Notes: generated from the letters alone by a model not told the origin. A stretch of 64,000 bases of DNA from Christensenellaceae bacterium Phil7 (GCA_001940845.1 MSGV01000023.1:272312-336311), one strand, 5' to 3'. Counted from the stretch's first letter, positions 53,649-61,873 are shown. A program made the numbers and translations.

Positions 53649-54107
53649 TTAATCCAACATGCTGGTGCAATGCGGGCAGCGTGTTGCATCCTCTGCAACC
53701 TCGTTCTTGCAATAAGGACAAAGTCTGGGTTCAGGCTTAACTTCTTCGATTTCATCCTTGTGTCCCAGTGTCTTGAGCTTATTAATAAGCTTGACGATAA
53801 AGAACACAATGACTGCGATGAGCACGAAATTAATGATCGCGGCAATGAATGCACCATAGGTCAAAACCGATGCACCTGCGGCAGTAGCTTCGGCCGCAGT
53901 CATACCGCCAGTGACCAGATCCGCGCCCTTAAGTATAATATACTTTGAATTGAGAGTAGCGGTGTTGAAGATCAGACCAAATAACGGCATGAAAATATCG
54001 TTCACAAGCGAACTGACGATGCTCTGGAAGGCAGCGCCAATCATTACACCGACGGCCATGTCCATTACATTGCCCTTGAAAGCAAACTTCTTAAATTCAG
54101 ACCACAT
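53649..54107 (-). CDS. mscL: Large-conductance mechanosensitive channel with C-terminal zinc ribbon
   Basis: The 152-residue protein starts MWSEFKKFAFKGNVMDMAVGVMIGAAFQSIVSSLVNDIFMPL, the MscL N-terminal and TM1 signature, and has TM2 near 85-110 (FIAAIINFVLIAVIVFFIVK). It opens under membrane tension as an osmotic safety valve. Unlike ordinary MscL, residues about 128-149 form a four-cysteine zinc ribbon (CPYCKNEVAEDATRCPHC) after the cytoplasmic helix. The ATG follows AGGAGGTTATT. Confidence 0.92.
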   Translation of the reverse strand: MWSEFKKFAFKGNVMDMAVGVMIGAAFQSIVSSLVNDIFMPLFGLIFNTATLNSKYIILKGADLVTGGMTAAEATAAGASVLTYGAFIAAIINFVLIAVIVFFIVKLINKLKTLGHKDEIEEVKPEPRLCPYCKNEVAEDATRCPHCTSMLD

Positions 54108-54306
54108 AATAACCTCCTGATATTTGTATCGTTATTAATAAAGATACTACATTTACCGGCATTTTTCAATAGCTGCACGTAATATACTGTTCATTCAGCA
54201 TCTTTTGCCTAAATTATTCAAAAAATCACCTTGATTTTTTTTCCTCAATAGGTTAGAATTGATCGTGGAAGATTGATTTCCGAATAAATTAAGGAGTACA
54301 ACTACC

Positions 54307-54666
54307 ATGTGTGATTGCGAAGAAAGGGATTTTGTGACTTTCACCGATGATGATGGCAACGAGTTTGAACTTGACATCATTGATTATTTTGATTACGAAG
54401 GCAATGAATACGCTATTCTTGTCGATGCAAACGATAATTGCGAATGCGATGAGGATGAGGAGTGCAGCTGTGAAACCAGCGTCTATATCATGCGCATACT
54501 CGTCAATGAAGAAGAAGATACCGAAGAATTTGTGTCTCCCGCCGAAGAGGATATGGATGCACTGATCGAAATCGTCCAGACCATGCTTGAGGAAATGGAT
54601 GATTGCGATTGTGATGAAGAATGTGGCGATGGCTGCGATTGCGGCTGTGATTGTCACAAGGAATAA
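54307..54666 (+). CDS. DUF1292 family acidic, cysteine-rich protein
   Basis: The 119-residue protein has a DUF1292-like core (FVTFTDDDGNEFELDIIDYFDYEGNEYAILV) but unusual Cys-acidic inserts: MCDCEERD at the start, CECDEDEECSCE in the middle and a tail CDCDEECGDGCDCGCDCHKE (about 100-119). In total 14 cysteines sit among Asp/Glu residues. This could bind metal (zinc or a soft metal); unproven. The ATG follows TTAAGGAGTACAACTACC. A strong terminator follows. Confidence 0.85.
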   Translation: MCDCEERDFVTFTDDDGNEFELDIIDYFDYEGNEYAILVDANDNCECDEDEECSCETSVYIMRILVNEEEDTEEFVSPAEEDMDALIEIVQTMLEEMDDCDCDEECGDGCDCGCDCHKE

Positions 54667-54697
54667 TGAGCGGCACCGACCATTGCTCTGAAATTAC

Positions 54698-54726
54698 AGT
54701 GCTATCAATATTTCTATTATAGCACT
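54698..54726 (+). repeat. AT-rich hairpin after the DUF1292 gene
   Basis: AGTGCTAT (54698-54705) pairs with ATAGCACT (54719-54726), 13-nt loop, immediately before the terminator. Confidence 0.5.
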
Positions 54727-54727
54727 T

Positions 54728-54762
54728 GGGTGAGCGGGATTTCCGCTCACCCTTTGTTTTTG
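54728..54762 (+). terminator. Rho-independent terminator of the DUF1292 gene
   Basis: GGGTGAGCGG (54728-54737) pairs perfectly with CCGCTCACCC (54743-54752), 5-nt loop, followed by TTTGTTTTT. Confidence 0.92.
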
Positions 54763-54828
54763 AAGTATATTTGATCGATTTTCCCGCAATGTTTGATTTT
54801 TTTCTTAATCTGATTTGGAGCTATTTTA

Positions 54829-56055
54829 ATGTCTGATTTTTCCATAACCAGAGAACCACGCCTTCTCACGGTTACAAATATTGATAATGCATTCATTATA
54901 GAATTTATGCCTGCTGCCCCAGGGGACGCCGTAAAGGTGTATTTATATGGCCTTATGCTTGTCACCTCACCAAGTGAGGATGCTGCTGATATAGAAACTG
55001 CACTCGGAATGACCGCTGAAGCAGTTCTCGATGCATATCGATTTTGGGAAAAACAGGGGCTTGTTCGAATCATCGACAGCGGAAAGATAAATGTGCAGTA
55101 TCTGGATGTGCGCACATCGGCAAAAACTGTAAATGTCGGTACAACCGGAAGACATACTGAACTCGTTGCTAGGCTTCAGTTAATACTTGGCACAAGGAAT
55201 CTTTGTGGTGCAGAATTGCAAAAAATATATGATTGGATTGATATCTTTGGCTTTGAGCCCGATGCTGCGATAGAAATCGTTCGCCATTGCATAGAAATCA
55301 AAGGCTCCAGAGTTAATATTAACTATATGGATGCTGTTGCAAAAAGATTGGCAGCCGAACGTTATCTAAGCTTTGAGCAAGTCCATGAATGCTTCATCAT
55401 TGAACTTGAATCGGCGAGCGGCGCAGCCAAGATACTCAAGCGTTGGCGAATTTCCAGAAGGCCCACGGAAGATGAATCCGAATTATACCGCAAATGGACG
55501 AGGGATTGGGGATTCAATGATGAAGCTATCGATTTGGCATGTAAGGATGTTGTAGCGAGCGATCGCCCCAGCTTTAAGTATCTGGATGCTATCCTTTCCG
55601 GATATCAGGAAAACGGTAATATATCGCCCGAAAAGATGCAGCAGCTCTCTCGCGAGCAGGATATGATTGCTGAGATCACCCGTCGGATCTATGTCAATGC
55701 CGGGCTGGCCAACCGCAGTACAACGGCTGCACACAGGCAGCAAGTCGAACTCTGGTATAAGGACTGGTGTATGGATCCTGAGCTCATGTTCTACGCTGCC
55801 GAGCTTGCAGCAAAGGCTGTACATCCGTTTTCCGAAACAAAAAAAATTTTGGCTGCTTGGCATCAAGCCGGCATATCCACAATCTCCGCCGCAAAGGAAT
55901 TCGTCGATAAGCAGCAGTCGCCAAGATCTGAAGCTTTGCGAAGTGAGAGCTCTCGTAAAAAGCCAAACCGTGCACTTGGCTATCGCCAGCATCAATATAC
56001 AGCAGAACAGTTGAAGGAACTAGGCATTGACCTAGGGGAGGATGTTTATAAATGA
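54829..56055 (+). CDS. DnaD-type replication/primosome protein with three DnaD domains
   Basis: The 408-residue protein has an N-terminal winged-helix-like region (1-120) and what look like three DDBH2/DnaD repeats: about 140-205 (ELQKIYDWIDIFGFEPDAAI), about 215-275 (ELYRKWTRDWGFNDEAIDLA) and about 300-365 (QQVELWYKDWCMDPELMFYA). Such proteins act with a DnaC/DnaI-type loader in replication initiation or restart. The ATG follows TTTGGAGCTATTTTA. Its last codons overlap the DnaC-like gene by 4 bp, so they are translationally coupled. Confidence 0.83.
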   Translation: MSDFSITREPRLLTVTNIDNAFIIEFMPAAPGDAVKVYLYGLMLVTSPSEDAADIETALGMTAEAVLDAYRFWEKQGLVRIIDSGKINVQYLDVRTSAKTVNVGTTGRHTELVARLQLILGTRNLCGAELQKIYDWIDIFGFEPDAAIEIVRHCIEIKGSRVNINYMDAVAKRLAAERYLSFEQVHECFIIELESASGAAKILKRWRISRRPTEDESELYRKWTRDWGFNDEAIDLACKDVVASDRPSFKYLDAILSGYQENGNISPEKMQQLSREQDMIAEITRRIYVNAGLANRSTTAAHRQQVELWYKDWCMDPELMFYAAELAAKAVHPFSETKKILAAWHQAGISTISAAKEFVDKQQSPRSEALRSESSRKKPNRALGYRQHQYTAEQLKELGIDLGEDVYK

Positions 56056-57026
56056 AGATCAGATCTGCGGTGCTCAGCCGTGCAATTGCCGAAGAAATGG
56101 CAAATCGCAGGCGAAAGATGAAAAAGCTTGAAGAATCACGTTATGAAGAGGTTTGTTTGCGTATTCCGATGATAAGAGAACTGGATAACGATGTAAGATG
56201 CATGACCTTTGATTTTGGGCTGCGGCTCATGGGAGATTCTGATAAAAAAGGCATACAGAAAACTGCGGAAATGTTCATCGTTGGTCAAAAGGATGAAAAA
56301 TGCATGCTGCTAGCCAAGAACGGTTTCCCATCCGATTATCTAGACAAACAATATGTATGTGAGTTCTGTCATGATACAGGGCGAATAGGTACTGATCTCT
56401 GCCGATGTGTTACTCAGTTGGCTATCAATACCGTATTCGAAGATTCCGGACTTGATCCTAAACAAAGCTTTGAAGCATTTGACATCAACCTACAAAGGAC
56501 TCCCGGTGATCGTAACGCAATGGCGAAAATCCGTGATGCTGCTATTGCCTACTCAGATAGCTTTCCAAACAATGAAAAACATGATCTGCTTTATTTCGGC
56601 GAGCCTGGAGTTGGAAAAACCTTTTTAGTGAATTGTATCGGAGGCAGAATTTTGAAGCGCGGCTATTCAGTATTAAAAATAAGTGCGCATAGGCTTATTC
56701 AACTCACGCTTGACACCCTGCGTTCAGATCCAAGCGATAAGCCTGATTTTATTTTGCCTGATTTGCTCATAATCGATGATCTTGGTACGGAGCCAATGAT
56801 TCAAAATATAACCATCGAAACTCTGCTAAGCATATTATGTCAAAGGCAGGATATGGGTAAGTCTACCATATTTTCTACAAATCTTGAAGTATTTGCTACA
56901 GATAACATGTCCCATGAAACGATCTGGAGCCTTTATGGCGAGCGCTTTGCTTCGCGCCTGATGGCTCCCAGAATTGTTAAAATTCAAGCCATGCATACTG
57001 AAAATGTGAGACTGGTTCAGCAATAA
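56052..57026 (+). CDS. DnaC/DnaI-like helicase loader ATPase
   Basis: AAA+ ATPase of 324 residues with a Walker A motif (FGEPGVGKTF), Walker B region LLIIDDLG, sensor-1-like TIFSTNLE, and an N-terminal CEFCHDTGRIGTDLCRC metal-binding cluster typical of DnaI-type loaders. It would load the replicative helicase, in partnership with the upstream DnaD-domain protein, as DnaD/DnaB and DnaI do in Bacillus. The ATG overlaps the end of the previous gene (ATGA). A terminator follows the stop. Confidence 0.88.
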   Translation: MKIRSAVLSRAIAEEMANRRRKMKKLEESRYEEVCLRIPMIRELDNDVRCMTFDFGLRLMGDSDKKGIQKTAEMFIVGQKDEKCMLLAKNGFPSDYLDKQYVCEFCHDTGRIGTDLCRCVTQLAINTVFEDSGLDPKQSFEAFDINLQRTPGDRNAMAKIRDAAIAYSDSFPNNEKHDLLYFGEPGVGKTFLVNCIGGRILKRGYSVLKISAHRLIQLTLDTLRSDPSDKPDFILPDLLIIDDLGTEPMIQNITIETLLSILCQRQDMGKSTIFSTNLEVFATDNMSHETIWSLYGERFASRLMAPRIVKIQAMHTENVRLVQQ

Positions 57027-57041
57027 GATATGTATTTAAAT

Positions 57042-57072
57042 CAAAAACTACGGAAAAACTCCGTAGTTTTTG
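57042..57072. terminator. Bidirectional terminator after the DnaC-like gene
   Basis: CAAAAACTACGGA (57042-57054) pairs perfectly with TCCGTAGTTTTTG (57060-57072), 5-nt loop, with T-runs on both strands. Confidence 0.88.
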
Positions 57073-57082
57073 ATTGGTTGAA

Positions 57083-57880
57083 TCATTTTTCAGCATCAGA
57101 TATATCCGAAGTATTATTTGACGACTCGCCTTCCCCATTCCTTTTAATGCGCTTCAGGATTTTTTCATACAGAGCAATAAGATTATTCTTTTGCCAGAAC
57201 AGTATCCCAACCAATACAAAAAGCGGAAGAAACGTCAATGCAGCGGTTATATAGTCAAAACCATTCAATTTACCACCCACAGCACAAACAGTATAGACAG
57301 TTGGAATGCATCCGACGGCAACCGCAATAATGAAAGAAGAGAACTTCATCTTCGTCTTAGATGCCGCATATGGTATTGCTCCATTTGGTATTATCGGCAG
57401 TATTGAAGCTAAAAACACTGTAAACGCAGGATATTTTGAGTCCATCAATTTCTGAGCTTTTCCGGAGCTCACGCTCTTGCTTCCGCTGGTCGGTAATAAC
57501 TTTTCCAATCCACCGTTCAGTGCTCTTCCCGCTATGAATACAACTGCATTTGCGCTGACATATCCCGTATAGCAAATAATAAATGCTCTCCATGTACCAA
57601 ATATAAACCCCGTGGCGATCTGGATCGGTACACTTGGAAGCACAATTGTTATAATCTGAATGAATTGCAGCAAAAAACCTACGAGATAACCATCGAATGA
57701 ACTAAAGGTTTGCAGATATGCCTGTAATGCTGCTTCATCACCCTCTGCCAGAGTATCGATAAACCCAGGCAATACGCTATTGATTGAAATATAAAGCAAA
57801 ATTGCAATGACAGCTATCATTGCAGTATTGATTACTATTTTCAGAATCTTATTTTTATTTACCTTCACCCTCTTCTCCAT
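57083..57880 (-). CDS. TVP38/TMEM64 (VTT domain) membrane protein
   Basis: Integral membrane protein of 265 residues with about five hydrophobic segments. The SNARE-associated/VTT motif region includes IQIATGFIFGTWRAFIICYTGYVSANAVVFIAGR and FLASILPIIPNGAIPYAASKTKM. Homologues include Bacillus YdjZ and the DedA-superfamily proteins, proposed lipid scramblases or flippases. The tail (about 225-265) is charged and Ser/Asn-rich. Convergent with the DnaC-like gene. Substrate unknown. Confidence 0.87.
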   Translation of the reverse strand: MEKRVKVNKNKILKIVINTAMIAVIAILLYISINSVLPGFIDTLAEGDEAALQAYLQTFSSFDGYLVGFLLQFIQIITIVLPSVPIQIATGFIFGTWRAFIICYTGYVSANAVVFIAGRALNGGLEKLLPTSGSKSVSSGKAQKLMDSKYPAFTVFLASILPIIPNGAIPYAASKTKMKFSSFIIAVAVGCIPTVYTVCAVGGKLNGFDYITAALTFLPLFVLVGILFWQKNNLIALYEKILKRIKRNGEGESSNNTSDISDAEK

Positions 57881-58015
57881 TTACATATGCTATATTGTCA
57901 CTTGCGCCATGGCACATCAGCTGATTATATCATACCAGCAATAGAATGAAAAGCGCTCTTTATATTATTGAAGTCCACGATTCGCTCATTTTGACCAAAT
58001 ACCAAGTCATACTCT

Positions 58016-58234
58016 TCATTCATCCTTAGCTTCGCGGTATTCAAGAAGATCTCCAGGAGTGCAGTTCAGTACCTCACAAAGCTTGGCCAATGTTTCAAAC
58101 TTTATACCCTTTGCTCTTCCATTTTTGAGCACTGATGTGTTGACCAGCGATATCCCGATACGTTCGGATAAAGCCGTCACGCTCATCTTGCGTTTTGCAA
58201 GCATCACATCAATATTTATTATTATCTCTCCCAT
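58016..58234 (-). CDS. Small XRE/Cro-like HTH regulator
   Basis: The 72-residue protein is almost only a helix-turn-helix domain: MLAKRKMSVTALSERIGISLVNTSVLKNG followed by IKFETLAKLCEVLNCTPGDLLEY, as in YozG-type regulators. It follows the DUF2975 membrane gene after 7 bp, and this pairing (DUF2975 plus small HTH) is common in Bacillota. It may autoregulate the pair. The ATG follows GTGAGGCAAAA. Confidence 0.9.
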   Translation of the reverse strand: MGEIIINIDVMLAKRKMSVTALSERIGISLVNTSVLKNGRAKGIKFETLAKLCEVLNCTPGDLLEYREAKDE

Positions 58235-58241
58235 TTTTGCC

Positions 58242-58724
58242 TCACACTATGCTGTCATTTTCTGCCTTTATTGCAGCTGCTTTATCAATAAGATGCGCAA
58301 GACATACTGCTGCAACAAAGATCGTACATGAGATCAGAGCAAGAACAAATGAATACAATGCAAATTCTTCAAAGCAAAAATGATTCAATATTGCCATCAC
58401 TATACAGAATATAAAAAGATAGATGCTCTCAATCAATGCACATAGCCCAATCTGCTTCATATTCATTACATTTTCTTTTGAAAAAGAATTATCCTTTGCT
58501 ATTTCATCCGTAACACACCATGCCCTTATCAAAGCATATATACAAGGTATTATTGCAATCTCAGAGAGGATGATTATGAGAGTTCTATACCTTGCAATCA
58601 TCAGCTCCTCATCAGCTCTTCTAAAAATAGCTCCCGGAATCACTATAATAAAGCTCACAAGCATAATGATGCAAACACCCGCAATTCCTATTCTAAGCCA
58701 CCTTGTCAGCTCCTTCTGATTCAT
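58242..58724 (-). CDS. DUF2975 membrane protein
   Basis: The 160-residue protein has four hydrophobic segments (about 12-33, 50-70, 95-117 and 125-148). It matches the DUF2975 pattern, a family usually encoded next to a small XRE regulator as here. Function unknown. The start at 58724 follows TTGGAGGCTGCAA; a longer frame adds ten unlikely residues. It is upstream of the HTH gene in a two-gene operon. Confidence 0.82.
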   Translation of the reverse strand: MNQKELTRWLRIGIAGVCIIMLVSFIIVIPGAIFRRADEELMIARYRTLIIILSEIAIIPCIYALIRAWCVTDEIAKDNSFSKENVMNMKQIGLCALIESIYLFIFCIVMAILNHFCFEEFALYSFVLALISCTIFVAAVCLAHLIDKAAAIKAENDSIV

Positions 58725-58809
58725 TTGCAGCCTCCAATTTTGTTTATTATGCATAATTCAATGCAATGCTTTGAAATTATAACATGCTGCACAGCCTATT
58801 GCAAGAATA

Positions 58810-58839
58810 ATTTATCGAAATTCATTATTTCGAATAAAT
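58810..58839 (-). terminator. Imperfect hairpin after sdaAA
   Basis: ATTTATCGAAAT (58810-58821) and ATTTCGAATAAAT (58827-58839) form an AT-rich near-palindrome just after the sdaAA stop on the minus strand. Confidence 0.45.
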
Positions 58840-58843
58840 CGCT

Positions 58844-59728
58844 TCAAATATCATCCCGCCTGCCAATTCGGTCAGCAATGCCTCTTGCGGTTGCGGTCGC
58901 AGCCAAACCCCCGCGCGATGTCTCTCTAAGATCCGAATTCATCATTCTTCCTACGCTCCGCATTGCAGAAACCACTTCGTCAAACGGAATTATGCTCGAA
59001 ATGCCTGCAAGAACCATATCCGCTGCCAACACTGCATTCGCCGCTCCCATTGCATTTCTCTTTATGCATGGGCATTCAACAAGCCCCGCAACAGGATCAC
59101 AAACCAAACCCATTATGTTTTTTAATGCAATTGCGGCGGCATCGAGTGCAGCACTCGGTTCAGCCCCGCATAACTCTGCAAGCGCAGCCGCAGCCATGGC
59201 AGAGCCCGACCCTATCTCAGCTTGACAGCCTCCTGCTGCTCCCGATATGCTTGCATTTTTTGCAATAATTATTCCAACCGCACCTGCTGTAAACAGCCCG
59301 TTTACCAGATCCCTGTCGGTAAAGGATTGTTTCTCGCTGCACATCACCAACACCGCCGGCAACACTCCGCTTGCGCCAGCTGTAGGCGTTGCAACGATCC
59401 TTCCCATGGATGCATTGACCTCCGTCACAGCCATTGCGGCCGCGCAGATCTTAGCCATATCTTCTCCCATGTTTGCCTTTTGCGCAAAAGCATAGAGCTT
59501 TTCGGCATTTCCGCCTGCAAGCCCGGTCATGGTTTGCTGCTCCTCCTCAAGTCCCAGTTTAATGGATTGCTGCATGACCATAAGGTTTTCAAACATTTCA
59601 TTTATTATTTCCTCACGATCCCTTTCGCTCTTTTCCATCTCTCTCCGAATCATGACCTCAGCAATGGAAAGACTTTCCTTAGCGCAGATTTCCAACAATT
59701 CATTTCCATTATCAAAGCTGTAACTCAT
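58844..59728 (-). CDS. sdaAA: L-serine dehydratase, iron-sulfur-dependent, alpha subunit
   Basis: Catalytic subunit (294 residues) of the two-protein L-serine deaminase that makes pyruvate and ammonia using an oxygen-sensitive 4Fe-4S cluster. Conserved cysteines are visible in MCSEKQSF, GCQAEIGSGSAMAAAAL and CDPVAGLVECPCIKRN. The start overlaps the beta-subunit stop by 4 bp (ATGA), giving coupled synthesis. An ATG three codons upstream sits too close to the ribosome site. Fits the amino-acid fermentation theme. Confidence 0.95.
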   Translation of the reverse strand: MSYSFDNGNELLEICAKESLSIAEVMIRREMEKSERDREEIINEMFENLMVMQQSIKLGLEEEQQTMTGLAGGNAEKLYAFAQKANMGEDMAKICAAAMAVTEVNASMGRIVATPTAGASGVLPAVLVMCSEKQSFTDRDLVNGLFTAGAVGIIIAKNASISGAAGGCQAEIGSGSAMAAAALAELCGAEPSAALDAAAIALKNIMGLVCDPVAGLVECPCIKRNAMGAANAVLAADMVLAGISSIIPFDEVVSAMRSVGRMMNSDLRETSRGGLAATATARGIADRIGRRDDI

Positions 59729-60387
59729 AGCGAACATATCTCCTCTATCTCATCCACATAACTTTTTATTCCCTCAAGTACTTCATTATTGACTGCTGCA
59801 TCGGTCTCTATAACCATACATGCACGCTTTCGCTTTGCATTTCTAAATACTTTCATGAACGCAACATTTATTCTCATAGCTGCAAGCACAGTCGTTACCT
59901 TGGAAATGACGCCTGGTGCATCCGGATAAAATACGATCAATGTTGGATATTTGCCGCTGAACGAAACCTCCATGCCGTCAATCTCCCTGATTTCAATATT
60001 CCCCCCTCCGGTCGAAACACCAACGACCGTATAGCTCCTGCCATTCTCCCCCGTGACCCTTATCTTTGCGGTATTCGGGTGCTCACATTCATCTGCACTA
60101 TAATGAACTGTTACCTTCATATTTTCACTTTTGGCAAGCAGCATAGAATATTTTATGCGCTCGTCATCCGGCTTTACTCCAAGAACACCTGCAATTATCG
60201 CTCTATCGGTACCGTGACCCCTTCCTGTTTCAGCAAATGAGCCATACAGAGTTATCTCTACCTCCGAAATATCCCCCTGTATAAGGCTGTGCGCAACCAG
60301 CCCTATTCTGACCGCTCCCGCAGTATGTGAACTGCTTGGACCAACCATTATCGGACCGATTATATCAAAAACGCTGTAGTCCTTCAT
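59725..60387 (-). CDS. sdaAB: L-serine dehydratase, iron-sulfur-dependent, beta subunit
   Basis: The 220-residue subunit begins MKDYSVFDIIGPIMVGPSSSHTAGAVRIG, the beta-domain signature, and ends with an ACT domain (about 148-218, YPTLIVFYPDAPGVISKVTTVL) that binds serine as a regulatory ligand in relatives. With SdaAA it forms the split type found in Bacillota. ATG 60387 follows GTGAGAGGTAATTTTATT; an upstream frame of 16 extra residues was rejected. Confidence 0.95.
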   Translation of the reverse strand: MKDYSVFDIIGPIMVGPSSSHTAGAVRIGLVAHSLIQGDISEVEITLYGSFAETGRGHGTDRAIIAGVLGVKPDDERIKYSMLLAKSENMKVTVHYSADECEHPNTAKIRVTGENGRSYTVVGVSTGGGNIEIREIDGMEVSFSGKYPTLIVFYPDAPGVISKVTTVLAAMRINVAFMKVFRNAKRKRACMVIETDAAVNNEVLEGIKSYVDEIEEICSL

Positions 60388-60766
60388 AATAAAATTACCT
60401 CTCACCAATTTTTCTTTTCCTAAAATCCAGTGCAATCATACTCCGAAAGACAATCTTTTTCAAGCATTAAATTCGGTTTAAATTTGCCCGCTACATTATA
60501 TTCCAAACAGGTACTTTACTTTTCTTCTAAAATGCTGCAAAATAATGGATATGGATGCCGAACATTGTTCGGCCCACGAGAATTACTGATCCTATCTATA
60601 TTTAGGAATACAGAGTAATTTTTATCGCAAGCGATGCTTTAAAATATGGATTGTTGAATAGTTTCAACAAATTTTACTCAACGGTTCCGATGTAAAATTT
60701 TCTTATCCTAAATCGGATAGATCAATGATTCACTTAAGATTCAAAACTCAATTTACGGAGGAAAAC
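60388..60766. other. Intergenic region between sdaAB and pduL
   Basis: This 379-bp divergent region is AT-rich and contains a perfect 20-bp palindrome (60651-60670). A hypothetical 62-codon frame inside it (from 60430) has no ribosome site and no protein-like pattern. Promoters for both directions should be here but no box pair is convincing. Confidence 0.6.
60651..60670. repeat. 20-bp perfect palindrome upstream of pduL
   Basis: TTGTTGAA-TAGT-TTCAACAA (8-bp arms, 4-bp centre), about 97 bp before the pduL ATG. Rex-like half-sites (TTGTT...AACAA) but with a spacing 2 bp longer than the Rex consensus. Confidence 0.6.
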
Positions 60767-61348
60767 ATGGATTTTATAGTTGAAGTATCCGCACGCCATG
60801 TGCATCTGACTCAAGAGCATGTCGAAGTTCTCTTTGGTAAAGGTCACGAGCTCACATTTGATCGTCCCCTCTCACAGCCTGGACAGTTCCTTAGCAAGGA
60901 AAAGGTTACCATTCAAAATGGTGAACGTAAAATCGAGCGTGTTTCAATTCTTGGGCCCGTTCGCAAAGCCGATCAAGTTGAGGTTTCAAAGACCGACAGC
61001 GTTGCATTGCGGGCTGAGGGCGTTATCCGAGAATCAGGCGATATAGCAGGTACTGCTCCAATAGAAATAGTCGGGCCCGAAGGCAGTATTAAGCTCACAG
61101 AGGGACTTATCATCGCAAAGCGCCATATACATATGACTCCCGAAGATGCCGAAAAATTTGGAGTTGCTGATAAGGATATCGTAAGCGTTGCAGTTGCCAC
61201 CGAAGACCGCAAAACCGTATTTGGTGATGTTGTTGTTCGCGTAAGCCCGAATTTTAACCTTGCCATGCATATTGATACCGATGAAGCAAACGGAGCAAAC
61301 GTGCCTCGCAACGGATGCCGTGGTCAGATAATAGATATCCAGTTCTAA
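60767..61348 (+). CDS. pduL: Phosphate propanoyltransferase (PduL-type phosphotransacylase)
   Basis: Converts acyl-CoA (acetyl- or propionyl-CoA) and phosphate to acyl-phosphate, feeding acetate-kinase-type ATP formation. The 193-residue protein shows two related halves with the zinc histidine motif VSARHVHLT near the N-terminus, IAKRHIHMTPEDAEKFGV in the middle, and MHIDTDEANGANV near the end. There are no nearby microcompartment genes and no obvious encapsulation tail at the N-terminus, so a cytosolic enzyme is likely. The ATG at 60767 follows TTACGGAGGAAAAC. Confidence 0.92.
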   Translation: MDFIVEVSARHVHLTQEHVEVLFGKGHELTFDRPLSQPGQFLSKEKVTIQNGERKIERVSILGPVRKADQVEVSKTDSVALRAEGVIRESGDIAGTAPIEIVGPEGSIKLTEGLIIAKRHIHMTPEDAEKFGVADKDIVSVAVATEDRKTVFGDVVVRVSPNFNLAMHIDTDEANGANVPRNGCRGQIIDIQF

Positions 61349-61400
61349 ATCTGAATCTGCTTTTCAAGCAATTGAATTGAATAAGATTAAAAGTTTGATA

Positions 61401-61430
61401 CCGTATGTGATTCGGTTGAATCGCATACGG
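61401..61430 (+). terminator. Terminator hairpin after pduL
   Basis: CCGTATG (61401-61407) with CATACGG (61424-61430) and an inner GATTC/GAATC stem, 4-nt loop, followed by ATAAATTTTA. Confidence 0.75.
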
Positions 61431-61451
61431 ATAAATTTTATAACGATAAAT

Positions 61452-61488
61452 AAAAATGAGTACCCAATACAAACAAGTACTCATTTTT
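61452..61488. terminator. Bidirectional terminator between pduL and ireB
   Basis: AAAAATGAGTAC (61452-61463) pairs perfectly with GTACTCATTTTT (61477-61488), 13-nt loop. Confidence 0.75.
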
Positions 61489-61513
61489 CAGTTACTGAAC
61501 TCTGTTATTTGGA

Positions 61514-61810
61514 TCACAGGATATTATTTTTTCCATATTGGTCAAGGTAGGAGCGAACCAACTCCTCGGCAAGCTCGTCCCTCTCAACAGTGCGAATGAG
61601 ATATCTGGCATTATTATAGCTTGTTATATAAGTGGGATCACCCGAAAGTAAATAACCAACGATCTGATTTACCGGGTCATACCCCTTTTCGCACATGGCC
61701 GTATAGACACTCATGAGCACCTGATGGGCTGTCTGCTTCTCATTTGTTCTTCTGAACTTAATGGTGCTGCCCAAATCCTGAGAAACATTATCCCTAATAG
61801 TTTTATCCAT
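61514..61810 (-). CDS. ireB: IreB family regulatory phosphoprotein (UPF0297/YrzL)
   Basis: The 98-residue protein matches the IreB/YrzL pattern: TIRDNVSQDLGSTIKFRR, MSVYTAMCEKGYDPVNQIVGYLLSGDPTYITSY and ARYLIRTVERDELAEELV. In Enterococcus IreB is a substrate of the Ser/Thr kinase IreK and affects antibiotic tolerance. ATG 61810 follows AAAGGGGGTGAACTGC; a longer upstream frame is not family-like. In many Bacillota ireB lies beside alaS and ruvX; those are absent here. Confidence 0.92.
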   Translation of the reverse strand: MDKTIRDNVSQDLGSTIKFRRTNEKQTAHQVLMSVYTAMCEKGYDPVNQIVGYLLSGDPTYITSYNNARYLIRTVERDELAEELVRSYLDQYGKNNIL

Positions 61811-61844
61811 GCAGTTCACCCCCTTTTCCCATTTCCTCATGTAT

Positions 61845-61873
61845 ATCATAGCATAGGTCCAATGATTTCTCAA
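61845..61873 (-). promoter_or_regulatory. Sigma-A promoter of ireB
   Basis: Minus strand TTGAGA (61868-61873), 17 bp, TATGAT (61845-61850), about 34 bp upstream of the ireB ATG. Confidence 0.65.

Noticed and set aside
60430-60618. 62-codon plus-strand frame upstream of pduL
   Set aside because: No ribosome site, no low-complexity or domain signal, and it lies in an AT-rich divergent regulatory region.
60651-60670. Calling the pduL palindrome an outright Rex site
   Set aside because: The half-site spacing is 2 bp longer than the Rex consensus, so it is reported only as Rex-like.
60767-61348. Bacterial microcompartment locus around pduL
   Set aside because: No shell protein, diol dehydratase or aldehyde dehydrogenase genes are nearby, and no encapsulation peptide is visible.
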